A stretch of 64,000 nt of DNA, from assembly GCA_002166865.1 (NCBI GenBank), contig NHTQ01000001.1, positions 186,001 to 250,000 of the forward strand. The letters are read 5' to 3'. The notes beneath the pieces were generated by a model that searched no databases, had not been told where the DNA came from, and saw only the letters and a program-made list of their open reading frames with translations. The stretch is from Rhodobacteraceae bacterium WFHF2C18 (GTDB taxonomy: Bacteria > Pseudomonadota > Alphaproteobacteria > Rhodobacterales > Rhodobacteraceae). Within the stretch, counting starts at the first letter, position 1, and each line of letters begins with the position of its first letter. Of the stretch, positions 1 to 7,938 are shown piece by piece. The position numbers and the translations under genes were made by a program.

Positions 1-343
1 CGACCTCGCCGCGTTCGGGCGTTTCCGCGTCAGCCGCGGGGGCGGCGCCCTCCGCCGCCGGCTCGGGCGGTGCATGGGCGGCGGTGCCGTCGGCATCCGG
101 CGCGGGTGCGGCGCGCGCGCGGCGGAAGACCAGGACGCTGCGGTAGACCGTATGTGTGGAGGTCAGGCCCTGGCGTTCCTCGGAGGGCAGGATGTCCGAT
201 CGCAGGTATTCCCAGCCTTCCCGCGCCATACGGTTGATGGCCTCTTCGATGGTGTGTGCAAAACGCTCCGCCGCGCCCTTCACGCCCGGCGCCTTGCGGC
301 CCTTGGCCGGGGCCGGCAGAACCCTGTACTCGAAATCGGCCAT
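1..343 (-). CDS. DUF4177 domain protein, C-terminus cut by window edge
   Basis: About 114 residues are visible, starting MADFEYRVLPAP. The opening 'FEYRVLPAPAKG', the middle 'INRMAREGWEYL' and 'YRSVLVFRR' match the small DUF4177 fold (roughly 60-70 residues), whose function is unknown. After residue 75 the chain becomes an Ala/Pro/Glu-rich low-complexity tail (repeated AP, EPA, ADAE), probably disordered, which runs off the window. The ATG at 343 is the natural start because homology begins immediately. It is transcribed toward the window edge. No regulatory signal is evident. The family call is from motif memory; no function is assigned. Confidence 0.75.
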   Translation of the reverse strand, partial: MADFEYRVLPAPAKGRKAPGVKGAAERFAHTIEEAINRMAREGWEYLRSDILPSEERQGLTSTHTVYRSVLVFRRARAAPAPDADGTAAHAPPEPAAEGAAPAADAETPERGEV

Positions 344-457
344 TGCATCCCGTCCGGTTGCCACTGCCCGCGCATCGTAGCCGCGCGGGCGCCCGGTGCA
401 AGGGGCGGCGCGGCGCGCGGGGCCGTCGCGCCGCGCCGTTGCATTCGTGCCGCGGGC

Positions 458-1501
458 TTATTCGGCCGGCATGGCGGTGACGCCCGGAGCGCGCGTGCCG
501 CGCAGCAGCCGGTCGGTGGCCAGGGCCCCGGTGCAGATCGCCGCCAGCGCCAGCAGTGCGGAGATCGACAGCGTGGGCACCCCGGCCAGGCCGGCCCCCA
601 CCGTGCAGCCACCGGCGAGCGCACCGCCCGCCCCCATCAGCACCGCGCCGGTCATGTAACGCCCGGTCTGGCGCGGGCTGTCGAAGCTTTGCCACCGAAA
701 CCGGCCAGACAGAACCGCGGCGGCCAGCGCCCCGACCAGGACGCCGCCGATCAGGCCCGCGCCGAAATTGGCCGAAATCGCGGTGGCGGCGACGGTGTAG
801 AACAGGCCCTCGGCCGCCGGGGCGGTGAAGGAAAGCGACTGCATCGCGATCGGGTCGAAGTCGTCGTAAAGGACATAGCCGGTGCCGACCCAGCCGAGCG
901 GCACCAGCAGCCCCAGCAGCCCCGCCAGGCCAAGCGTCACCGGACGGTTGCCCGATCGCAGGGCCACGGCCAGGGCGAGCGCGCCGATCAGCCCGGCCCA
1001 GACAACCGGCCCGCCGGGCAGGACGGCGGATTCCAGCGGCACGGTGGCCTGGGCCAGGGTCGTGCGCAGCGGGGCGAGCACGCCCTTGAGGCTGGCATGG
1101 GCCGTGATGGCGAAGACGACCAGCACCAGCGCCGCCCGCAGGTTCCCCGCGCCGGACAGAACGGTCAGCCGCGAGATGCAGCCGCGTGTCAGCACCATCC
1201 CGGCTCCGAACATCAGGCCACCCGCCAGAATGGCGGCCACGGGCAGTTCGGGGGACAGGAAGCGATGGTCGGCGAAGGTGATCCAGCCCCGCGCGACCGC
1301 GACCTGCGTGCCGATGACCGCCGCGGCCAGGGCGACCAGCCAGACGCCCGCCGCCTGTCGCCGCGCGTCGCCCACCAGCGCCCGGCGCAGGCAGAAGCGG
1401 GTGATCTGGGCAAGCGCGCCGAAGGCGACGCCGAGCGCCAGCGCGAACCAGACGGCGGCTTGCGGGGCTGTCAGGACCTCAAGGCCGAGGGAGTTGAACA
1501 T
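458..1501 (-). CDS. YeeE/YedE family sulfur-transport membrane protein
   Basis: A 347-residue, very hydrophobic protein with about nine membrane segments. It has the paired signatures of the YeeE/YedE (TsuA-like) family: a Gly-rich helix ending in 'LTRGCISR' with Cys near residue 108, and a second copy late in the protein, 'AGGCTVGAGL'. In characterised members these conserved Cys residues relay thiosulfate or related sulfur species across the inner membrane. Cys37 ('TRFCLRR') is a further family-typical position. The ATG at 1501 is chosen because the family begins close to the first membrane helix; a longer in-frame reading upstream is Arg/Pro-rich noise overlapping the dppC remnant. The substrate is inferred from the family only. 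Confidence 0.85.
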   Translation of the reverse strand: MFNSLGLEVLTAPQAAVWFALALGVAFGALAQITRFCLRRALVGDARRQAAGVWLVALAAAVIGTQVAVARGWITFADHRFLSPELPVAAILAGGLMFGAGMVLTRGCISRLTVLSGAGNLRAALVLVVFAITAHASLKGVLAPLRTTLAQATVPLESAVLPGGPVVWAGLIGALALAVALRSGNRPVTLGLAGLLGLLVPLGWVGTGYVLYDDFDPIAMQSLSFTAPAAEGLFYTVAATAISANFGAGLIGGVLVGALAAAVLSGRFRWQSFDSPRQTGRYMTGAVLMGAGGALAGGCTVGAGLAGVPTLSISALLALAAICTGALATDRLLRGTRAPGVTAMPAE

Positions 1502-1715
1502 GGATCGCTCCGAAATCGGGAATTTGGTCCAATAGAGGCGCGTATTCAAAACGATCAAGGACGGCGGCCGCCGCGATGACCGGCGCGTGCGGGACAGTGT
1601 TCCGGCCGGGGGAGGGCAGGTAGGCTGATTTCCGCGCGGACGCGCGGGGGCCGTGCCGGCTGTCCGCACGATGCCGGATCGCCGTGACCGTGGTTCTTTT
1701 TCAGGCCGAAGGCGG

Positions 1716-2490
1716 TCAGCGCCCGCGGATGCGCGGGTCCAGCGCGTCGCGCAGCCCGTCGCCCATGGAAATACGCTGAGCACCGTGATCGAGATCGCCG
1801 TGCCCCGGCCAGATCACCCGTTCGGGATGGTCCTGCAAGTAGACCGTGGCAGTATTAAAAGGCGTCCCCAGGTCGGAAAGTCCGGCGGAAAGCCCAAACC
1901 GAGGAAGCTGAGAGCGGATTCCGTGATGATCGCGTTGGAGATCCCGAGGGTGGCCGAGACCATGATGGGCGACAGCACATTGGGCAGGATGTGCCGAGTG
2001 ACGAGGCGGAGGTTGGCGGTGCCGGCCGCGCGCGCGGCGAGGATGAACTCGCGTTGCTTCAGCGCCAGGACGTCTCCGCGCAGGATGCGCGCCGGGGGCA
2101 TCCCGCTGATCACGCCGATCGCTACCACGATCAGGATGAAGATGCCCGCCTCGGGCCCGAAGGCGGCGTTGGGGGAGTCACGGAACAAAAGCACCATGAC
2201 CAGCAGCAGCGGCAAGAGCGGCAGCGAGAGGCAGAGGTCGGTGAAGCGCATAAGCGGCCCGTCCAGCCGCCGAAAGAAGCCGGCGAGAAGGCCGATCAGG
2301 CTGCCCACGACCAGCCCCAGCAGAACCGCAGCGGTGATGCCCAGAAACAGGATCGCCCCGGCCAGCGCGCCGCGGTGGCGGCGGAACTGCTCCCAGACGT
2401 CGCGCCAGCGGCTGCGGGCGGGCGTCCGCGGCAGCGGATCGGCCAGGGCGCCCATGGGCAGGGGGGCTCGCCGCGGTCTGGGTCAGTCAT
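1716..2490 (-). pseudogene. dppC-type dipeptide ABC permease, multiply disrupted
   Basis: The permease is recognisable from 'RYD' at the dppB end through 'RLDGPLMRFTDLCLSLPLLP', the EAA loop 'LAARAAGTANLRLVTRHILPN' and the C-terminal 'GDGLRDALDPRIRGR' (stop at 1716-1718). At least four lesions are visible: a frameshift at the C-run near 2463-2468 that separates the natural ATG at 2490 from the body; loss of the whole periplasmic loop between membrane helices 1 and 2 (near 2325-2340, about 70-80 residues missing compared with the family); a frame change after 'FPTWG' near 1857; and further shifts after 'VIWPG' and 'ITVLSV' near 1800 and 1763. It cannot encode a working permease. It follows the dppB remnant with the stop/start overlap typical of this operon. 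Confidence 0.85.
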
Positions 2491-3489
2491 AGCGGATCCT
2501 CGGGTCCAGCAGGCCGTAGAGCAGATCGGCCGCGATGTTGAACCGCACGATCAGCACGGCCAGCATGAAGGTGACGGTCTGCACCATCGGCAGGTCGTTG
2601 GCCTGGATGGCGGTGATGAGAAGCTGCCCCAGCCCGTTCACCTTGAAGATCTGCTCGGTGATGATCGCGCCGCCGAAGATCTGCGGCACGCCGAGCGCGG
2701 TCACGGTGATGATCGGGATCATCGAGCTGCGCAGGTCATGGACGAGGACCACCACAGGCTCGCTCAGGCCCTTGGCGCGGGCGGTGCGCAGGTAGTTCAG
2801 GCCAAGGTTGTCGAGCATGGAGGCGCGCATGAAGCGCGAGATCTGCGCGGTGGTCTGCAGCGCCAGCACCATCACCGGCATGACCATCTGCTTGAGCTGG
2901 ACGACGAAGCTGTCCCGGTCCACCACCTCGTGCGTGGTATCGTAGATGGAGGGCAGCCAGCCCAGCTGGACCGAGAAGATCACGATCACCAGAACGCCGG
3001 AGAAGAAGGGCGGGACAGAGTAGCCCACCATGGTGACGAAGGTGCCCACCTGGTCGAAGACCGAGTACTGCCGATAGGCCGAGTAGATCCCGATCGGCAG
3101 GGCGATGAGGATGCTCACGACATAGGCCATGGCGATCCCCAGAGCGGCTGGGGCATGCGCTGCGCGAGGATGTCCATCACCGGGCTGCGGGTCTGACAGG
3201 AGATCACCCGCTGCTGGCCCTCGGCCATCGCCGTGCCGAAGAGGCCGTCCAGCACCGCCAAGGGTTCGGCGACAAAGAACTGCCACAGCCACTTGCCGAA
3301 GCGGATATGGGTGGGCTCGCCCAGGCCGAGGGCCTCGCGCGTCTGCTGCTTGACCTCGGGCGGCACGGTGAGCGGCACTTGCGCCATGGGGTCGCCGGGC
3401 GCCAGCTCCAGCAGCAGGAAGATCACCAGCGCGGTGAAGATCAGCGTGGGAACGGCCAGCATCAGGCGGCGGACGGTGTGGGTGAGCAT
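2483..3489 (-). pseudogene. dppB-type dipeptide ABC permease, frameshifted
   Basis: The first half reads from ATG 3489 as 'MLTHTVRRLMLAVPTLIF...ELAPGDPM', the standard DppB/GsiC N-terminus. Near 3140-3150 the reading frame changes: the initial frame runs into a stop after '...RMPQPLWGSPWPMS', whereas the continuing homology ('GIAMAYVVSILIALPIGIYSAYRQ' onward to 'AADLLYGLLDPRIRYD') is in another frame. The second half keeps the conserved EAA-loop segment 'MLDNLGLNYLRTARAKGLSE'. This is a single small indel, so it is the least damaged gene of the cluster. The partner permease just downstream is far more degraded. Confidence 0.85.
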
Positions 3490-3530
3490 TAGGGGCGCCG
3501 TTGATCACGCACTCGGTTCACGCGGTTCCC

Positions 3531-3619
3531 GCCCCGGCCCCCGCGCCGGGGCCTCTCGGCGCCTGCTGCCGGGAGGCCCCGGATCAGGTCCGGGGCAGGC
3601 CCCGGATCAAGTCCGGGGC
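3531..3619 (+). repeat. Bipartite palindromic repeat, copy 1 (hairpin A plus two hairpin B)
   Basis: Hairpin A has arms GCCCCGGC (3531-3538) and GCCGGGGC (3545-3552) with a 6-nt loop. It is followed by CTC, a spacer, then hairpin B with arms GCCCCGGA / TCCGGGGC around TCAGG (3576-3596) and a second B around TCAAG (3599-3619). The same A-CCTC-spacer-B architecture recurs at 17326-17381 and, inverted, at 36501-36560. It lies between the dppB and substrate-binding-protein remnants. It looks like a REP-type intergenic element rather than a terminator because no U-tract follows. Confidence 0.75.
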
Positions 3620-3628
3620 GGGGCGGGG

Positions 3629-3745
3629 TCAGTCGGCGTCCTTGCGGTACCAGTCGGCCGCGTTCCACAACGCGCTGTCCCAGGTGTTGAGCACCACGCC
3701 GCCCAGGCTGTCGGACTTGGCCGAGACCCGGCCGCGTGATTGCCG
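3629..3745 (-). pseudogene. C-terminal remnant of a family 5 solute-binding protein
   Basis: The minus strand ends '...SLGGVVLNTWDSALWNAADWYRKDAD' then stop (3629-3631). The closing Trp-rich pattern is typical of the extreme C-terminus of peptide-binding proteins of the SBP_bac_5 family. Nothing recognisable lies upstream: the homology stops abruptly near 3745, where a plus-strand ATPase remnant begins. Position and strand are right for the substrate-binding gene of the dppBC operon that follows. Only the last 30-40 residues survive of a normal length near 500. Confidence 0.6.
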
Positions 3746-3753
3746 GGTGGTCG

Positions 3754-4237
3754 CCGGCGCTGATCTGGAGGTGCGGGTGGCGCGGCTTTTCGACCGGGTG
3801 GAGCTGCCGCGCAGCTTCCTTCGGCGGTATCCGCACGAGCTTTCGGGCGGGCAGCGCCAGCGGGCGGCCATCGCCCGGGCGCTGGCGCTGAACCTGATGA
3901 TGGAGTTGCAAGCGGAGCTTGGGATCAGCTACCTCTTGATCAGCCATGACATGGCCTTGGTCGAGCGCGTCAGCCAAGACCTGGGCGTGATGTACCTGGG
4001 TCGGCTCGTCGAGCTTGGCCCGCGTGCCGCGGTGATGGAGGACCCCCGGCCCCCCACAGCCGGGCGCTGCTGAAGGCGGTGCCGGTGGCCGATCCGGCGC
4101 GGCGCAAACGCGAGGAGGATCTGGCGTTCCGGCCCATCCCGTCGCCGATCCATCCGGTGGGGCACGAACCGGGCCCGTGGGACGACGCGGAGATCGGAAA
4201 GGGGCACTTTGTGCTCTCCTCCGAAAGCGGCTATTAG
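3754..4237 (+). pseudogene. Peptide ABC transporter ATPase remnant lacking Walker A and Walker B
   Basis: Homology begins at 'VRVARLFDRVELP' and includes the signature 'HELSGGQRQRAAIARALALN', then jumps straight to 'LMMELQAELGISYLLISHDMALVERV'. The Walker B/D-loop block that should lie between ('..DEPVSALDVSVQAQVLN..') is missing, apparently by a deletion between two Leu-Asn coding repeats. The N-terminal half with Walker A is also absent. A frameshift near 4050 ('EDPRPPTAGRC' stop versus 'SRALLKAVPVADPARR') separates the C-terminal tail, which ends 'LSSESGY' at 4237. It points toward the M20 hydrolase gene, as in dpp/gsi-type operons. Confidence 0.8.
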
Positions 4238-4290
4238 GGAACAGCGGCGCAGACACCCGCGTTTTCGCCCCAAAAGAAAGGAGACGGGCC

Positions 4291-5451
4291 ATGCCTGTTA
4301 AGAACCGCATCGCCGACCTGCATGACGAGATCACCGCCTGGCGGCGCGATATCCACGCCCATCCCGAGATCCTTTTCGACACGCATCGGACCTCGGAGCT
4401 GGTGGCGACGAAGCTCAAGGATTTCGGTTGCGACGAGGTGGTCGAGGGCATCGGCCGCACCGGCGTGGTCGGCGTGATCCGGGGCAGGGATACGTCCTCG
4501 GGCGCGGTGATCGGGCTGCGGGCGGACATGGACGCATTGCCCATCCACGAGGCGACGGGGCTCGACTACGCCTCGACGACGCCCGGGGCGATGCATGCCT
4601 GCGGCCATGACGGGCATACCGCTATGCTGCTGGGGGCGGCGAAGTACCTTTGCGAGACGCGCAATTTCAACGGCACGGCGGTGGTGATCTTCCAGCCGGC
4701 CGAGGAAGGCGGCGGCGGTGGCCGCGAAATGTGCGAGGACGGGTTGATGGCGCGGTTCGGCATTCAGGAGGTCTACGGCATGCACAACTGGCCGGGCATC
4801 CCCGAGGGCCGTTTCGCCATCCGGACCGGACCCTTCTTCGCGGCGACGGACAAATTCGACATCATCGTGCAGGGCCGCGGCGGGCATGCCGCGAAACCGC
4901 ACGAGACGGTGGACAGCACGGTGATCGCCAGCCACCTGGTCGTGGCGTTGCAGACGATCGCCAGCCGCAACGCGGATCCCACCGGGCAGGTCGTCGTGTC
5001 GGTCACGTCGATGCACACGTCCTCGGATACCTTCAACGTGATCCCCGACACGGTGACCCTGATGGGCACGGTGCGCACCATGAGCCCGGCCATGCGCGAC
5101 CTGGCCGAGAGGCGGATGCAGGCGCTTTGCGACAGCATCGGCGCGGGTTTCGGTGGTCAGGTCAGCCTGAGCTACACGCGCAATTACCCCGTGATGGTGA
5201 ACCACGACGCGCAGACCGATTTCGCCGCCGAGGTCGCGAAATCGGTGAGCGGCCACTGCGACGAGGCGCCCCTGGTGATGGGGGGCGAGGATTTCGCCTT
5301 CATGCTGGAGGAGCGGCCCGGCGCCTACATCCTGGTGGGCAACGGCGATACCGCCCATGTCCACCACCCCCAGTACAACTTCAACGATGCGGCGATTCCC
5401 GCGGGCTGCAGTTGGTGGGCCGGCGTGGTCGAGCAGCGGATGCCCGCGTGA
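4291..5451 (+). CDS. M20 family amidohydrolase (hippurate hydrolase type)
   Basis: A 386-residue metallo-amidohydrolase of the M20D/IAP subfamily, which removes N-acyl groups from amino acids or cleaves small peptides. The metal-binding set is intact: 'RADMDALPI' (78-85), 'HACGHDGH' (102-109, with Cys104, His106), the Glu pair 'PAEEGGGG' (137-144), 'MHNWPG', the dimerisation-domain 'GRGGHAAKPH', and the late 'GGEDFAFM'. The start is supported by AAAGGAG about 9 nt upstream. It sits directly downstream of the broken peptide-transporter ATPase on the same strand, so it was probably the last gene of that uptake operon and processed the imported substrate. It is undamaged although the transporter is dead. 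Confidence 0.9.
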   Translation: MPVKNRIADLHDEITAWRRDIHAHPEILFDTHRTSELVATKLKDFGCDEVVEGIGRTGVVGVIRGRDTSSGAVIGLRADMDALPIHEATGLDYASTTPGAMHACGHDGHTAMLLGAAKYLCETRNFNGTAVVIFQPAEEGGGGGREMCEDGLMARFGIQEVYGMHNWPGIPEGRFAIRTGPFFAATDKFDIIVQGRGGHAAKPHETVDSTVIASHLVVALQTIASRNADPTGQVVVSVTSMHTSSDTFNVIPDTVTLMGTVRTMSPAMRDLAERRMQALCDSIGAGFGGQVSLSYTRNYPVMVNHDAQTDFAAEVAKSVSGHCDEAPLVMGGEDFAFMLEERPGAYILVGNGDTAHVHHPQYNFNDAAIPAGCSWWAGVVEQRMPA

Positions 5452-5455
5452 GCCT

Positions 5456-6397
5456 TCAGCCGTCGCGGCGCATCTCCGCGAGGTAGCGGCGCCCGCGATC
5501 GGCAGCCGGGCCGGTGCCGTCCTTCCAGCGGCGGTGAACCCAGAACCACTGGTCCATGCGTTGACGCACCTGGGCTTCCAGCCGGTCGTTGACCGCCTGA
5601 GTCATGGTCACCGGATCCGAATGCGGGATCGGCTCTTCCACCAGGATGCGGAAATCAAGGCCGTTGTCCTCGCGGATGCCCCAGACCGGCACAAGCGGGG
5701 CGTCGAACTTCAGTGCCAGTTCCGCCGTCGCCAGGGGGGAGAGCGCGGGCTTGCCGAAGAAGTCCAGCGGCACCCCGTCATGCGCGTTCAGGTCGGTGAG
5801 GATCGCCAGGACGCCGCCCTTGCGCAGATGCTTGACCATCTGCATCGTGCCGCGCCGGCCCTGCTGGAACATCGGCTGGGACAGCGCGCCCATGGCCGCG
5901 GTGTAGCGGCGGTTGAACCAGGCGTTGGCCATCGGGCGGTAGAAGACCCCCATCTCGAACCCCTGTTCGATCATCGCGACGCGGGCGGCGTTGAAGCTGC
6001 CGAAGTGGCCGGTCACGAAGATCACCGGGCGACCCGCGTCCCGCGCCTGGCGAATGGCCGGCAGGCCCGGGCCCTCGACGGGGGCATGGCGGGTGCGCGC
6101 AGCAAATTCCCCGGCGGAGAAGAGTTCGATCATGTTGCGCCCGGCGTTGTCGGGAACCCGCCGCATCAGGCGCCGTACTTCGGCTGCGGGAAGCTCGGGC
6201 ATGACGTAGGCCAGGTTGTCACGCACGCGCTTGTCGTAGCCCGCCAGCGGCGCGATCACCCGAGTCGTGAGCCAGCCCGCCGCCGGCACCCGCCAGCGGT
6301 AGGGCAGGCAGAGGGTCACGGCGATCGGCGCGAATAGCGCCATCCCCGTCAAGGTTTCGCGGGCGCGCGTGAAAAGGGAAGGGCGGAGCATGCTCAT
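5456..6397 (-). CDS. LpxL/HtrB-like lysophospholipid acyltransferase
   Basis: A 313-residue inner-membrane acyltransferase of the lipid A late acyltransferase superfamily: an N-terminal hydrophobic helix (about 18-35), the 'GHFGSFNAARVA' block at 130-141, and 'LTDLNAHDGVPLDFFGKPA' corresponding to the family's 'DQ...G..V.FFG'. Characterised LpxL enzymes have a catalytic HX4(D/E) dyad; here the corresponding position reads His131-Phe-Gly-Ser-Phe-Asn136, an Asn in place of the acid. That may mean altered chemistry or a lipid other than lipid A. The start at ATG 6397 precedes a second in-frame ATG at 6391. Its 3' end lies 4 bp from the convergent amidohydrolase stop. Confidence 0.8.
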   Translation of the reverse strand: MSMLRPSLFTRARETLTGMALFAPIAVTLCLPYRWRVPAAGWLTTRVIAPLAGYDKRVRDNLAYVMPELPAAEVRRLMRRVPDNAGRNMIELFSAGEFAARTRHAPVEGPGLPAIRQARDAGRPVIFVTGHFGSFNAARVAMIEQGFEMGVFYRPMANAWFNRRYTAAMGALSQPMFQQGRRGTMQMVKHLRKGGVLAILTDLNAHDGVPLDFFGKPALSPLATAELALKFDAPLVPVWGIREDNGLDFRILVEEPIPHSDPVTMTQAVNDRLEAQVRQRMDQWFWVHRRWKDGTGPAADRGRRYLAEMRRDG

Positions 6398-6528
6398 CGG
6401 CCGGTCGTCTCTGGCGGAGTGCGGTAGGCATACGCTGCCCACGTCCCGACCACAAGGGCCTCCGGGCCACTTGGGCGGGCCGGGGCCGATCGGTGGCGCC
6501 CGCGCCGTCGCACCGTTCCGGGGGCTGG

Positions 6529-7599
6529 TCAGTCCTCGGCCGTCTCCGCCTCGGGCTGGCGCAGGGTGATATCGCCCTCCGCCTCCAGCTGGCGGATGGC
6601 GTTGACGACCTCGGTCATCGCCTCCTCCCCGTCGCGGGCTTTCACCTCGCCCAATTCCTCCATCGCATCGCGCAGGGCTTCGGCCATGCGCTTGGACATG
6701 TTGTCGAGGATGAAGTCCGCTGCCGGTGCTAGGTCCCCAGCCCGGGCGGCGGCCAAGGCAGTGACCAGCACGCCCCGGTCCACTTGGCGCACGACCTTGG
6801 GCACGTCGAGCGGATCCAGCCGAACGGGAATGTGCACGAAGGTGAAGATCGCCTGGCGCACACGAGCGGCGAAGTCGCTGTCGGCCTCGTCCAGTCCTTC
6901 GAGCAGGGAGTCGCGCGTGGCTGCAGGGGAGTAGTTGAGGATTTCCCCCACGCGTTCGACCGGATCGGCATCGAAGGCCGTTTCGGGCACGTCGTGGATC
7001 TGCGCGGCCAGTGCCAGACCGATGCGGTCGGCCGCCTCGGGCGTGATCGCCTCGGTCTGGGAGACGGCATAGGTGATCCGGCGTGCCACGTCGCCGGGCA
7101 GGCGGGCCAGCAGGTCCGCGGCGCGCGTGACCTCCAGCTTTGACAGCAGGACAGCGGCTACTTCGGCGCTTTCGGCCTGCAGGATCGGCAGAAGATGCCC
7201 GGTCTCGGCCCGGCGCACCAGATCCCAGGGGTCGCCGAACTGTCGGACGCCGGCCTCCTTGCGCAGGCGGGCGGCGGTTTGCGGGCTGATGCGGCCATCA
7301 AGCGCCGAAAGCGCCCCGGCCACCCCGCGCGGGAAGGTCAGCCCCATTCCTTCGAGTTCGCCGGCGAATTCCGACACCACCGCGGCCAGGGTCGCCCGGT
7401 CGACGTAGCGCATCGCGCCCATCTGTGTGGTGAGTTGTTCCTGCAACTGTTCCGGCAGATCGCCGAGCCGCACCTCCGCCCCTTCGTTCAGCAGGAAACG
7501 GACGATGATCGCGGCCTTTTGCCGGCGTGTCAGCTTGGCGGCCGCGTGGCGCGGCTGCCGGTCCTGTGACAGCGGGGCAAGCGAATTGGATTCGGCCAT
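6529..7599 (-). CDS. fliG: Flagellar motor switch protein FliG homologue, isolated
   Basis: 356 residues, close to the usual 330-350. The N-terminal 'RRQKAAIIVRFL', the middle-domain ARM repeat ('ESAEVAAVLLSKLE') and the C-terminal torque-generating domain are visible: 'FTFVHIPVRLDPLDVPKVVRQVD' and the charged helix 'NMSKRMAEALRDAMEELGEVKARD', which in FliG faces the stator. It would form the C-ring rotor with FliM and FliN. No other flagellar gene is in the window; fliG normally sits with fliF and fliH. It could be the sole copy, relocated, or a second paralogue. A GAGGGA ribosome-binding site precedes ATG 7599. Confidence 0.85.
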   Translation of the reverse strand: MAESNSLAPLSQDRQPRHAAAKLTRRQKAAIIVRFLLNEGAEVRLGDLPEQLQEQLTTQMGAMRYVDRATLAAVVSEFAGELEGMGLTFPRGVAGALSALDGRISPQTAARLRKEAGVRQFGDPWDLVRRAETGHLLPILQAESAEVAAVLLSKLEVTRAADLLARLPGDVARRITYAVSQTEAITPEAADRIGLALAAQIHDVPETAFDADPVERVGEILNYSPAATRDSLLEGLDEADSDFAARVRQAIFTFVHIPVRLDPLDVPKVVRQVDRGVLVTALAAARAGDLAPAADFILDNMSKRMAEALRDAMEELGEVKARDGEEAMTEVVNAIRQLEAEGDITLRQPEAETAED

Positions 7600-7678
7600 C
7601 CCATCCCTCGATCGGTGTTCGGACCGACGTTAGGGCGGCAGGGATGAACAAACACCTAAGGATGGTGGCGCGGACGCC

Positions 7679-7834
7679 TCAGCCCGTGGTGGGCACGCAG
7701 CTGTGCGCGTCCTTGTCCCAGACATGGCCTTCGGCGCAGGACATGGCCTGCTTGTCATGCATCGGGCAGGCCTGGGCGGTGCCGGCGGCAGCGACGGTAA
7801 GGGCGGCGGCAGCCAGAAGTGCTTGCAGTTTCAT
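7679..7834 (-). CDS. Small secreted Cys-rich protein
   Basis: 51 codons: a clear signal peptide 'MKLQALLAAAALTVAAAGTAQA' followed by a 29-residue mature peptide with three Cys and two His ('CPMHDKQAMSC', 'HVWDKDAHSC'). The pattern resembles the small Cys motif seen in chitin-binding-like and Rhodobacteraceae adenylosuccinate-lyase-adjacent peptides, but I cannot assign a function. CPMH followed by other Cys/His would suit metal binding. It lies downstream of purB on the same strand with about 100 bp between them. The cleavage site (AQA|C) is unusual because Cys directly follows; a lipobox is not convincing. Confidence 0.65.
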   Translation of the reverse strand: MKLQALLAAAALTVAAAGTAQACPMHDKQAMSCAEGHVWDKDAHSCVPTTG

Positions 7835-7938
7835 CGCGGTCCTCCTGTTGTACCTTTCCTCAGCATAGCATGATCCGCCGGAAACACCAAAGCCCGGCAT
7901 CACCCTTGCCCGCCACCAGCGGACGGCTGCACAAAACG

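Noticed and set aside
1716..4237. Frameshifts as simple assembly errors
   Set aside because: Internal deletions (permease loop, Walker B block, two 5' ends) cannot be produced by homopolymer errors, although some of the single-base shifts might be.
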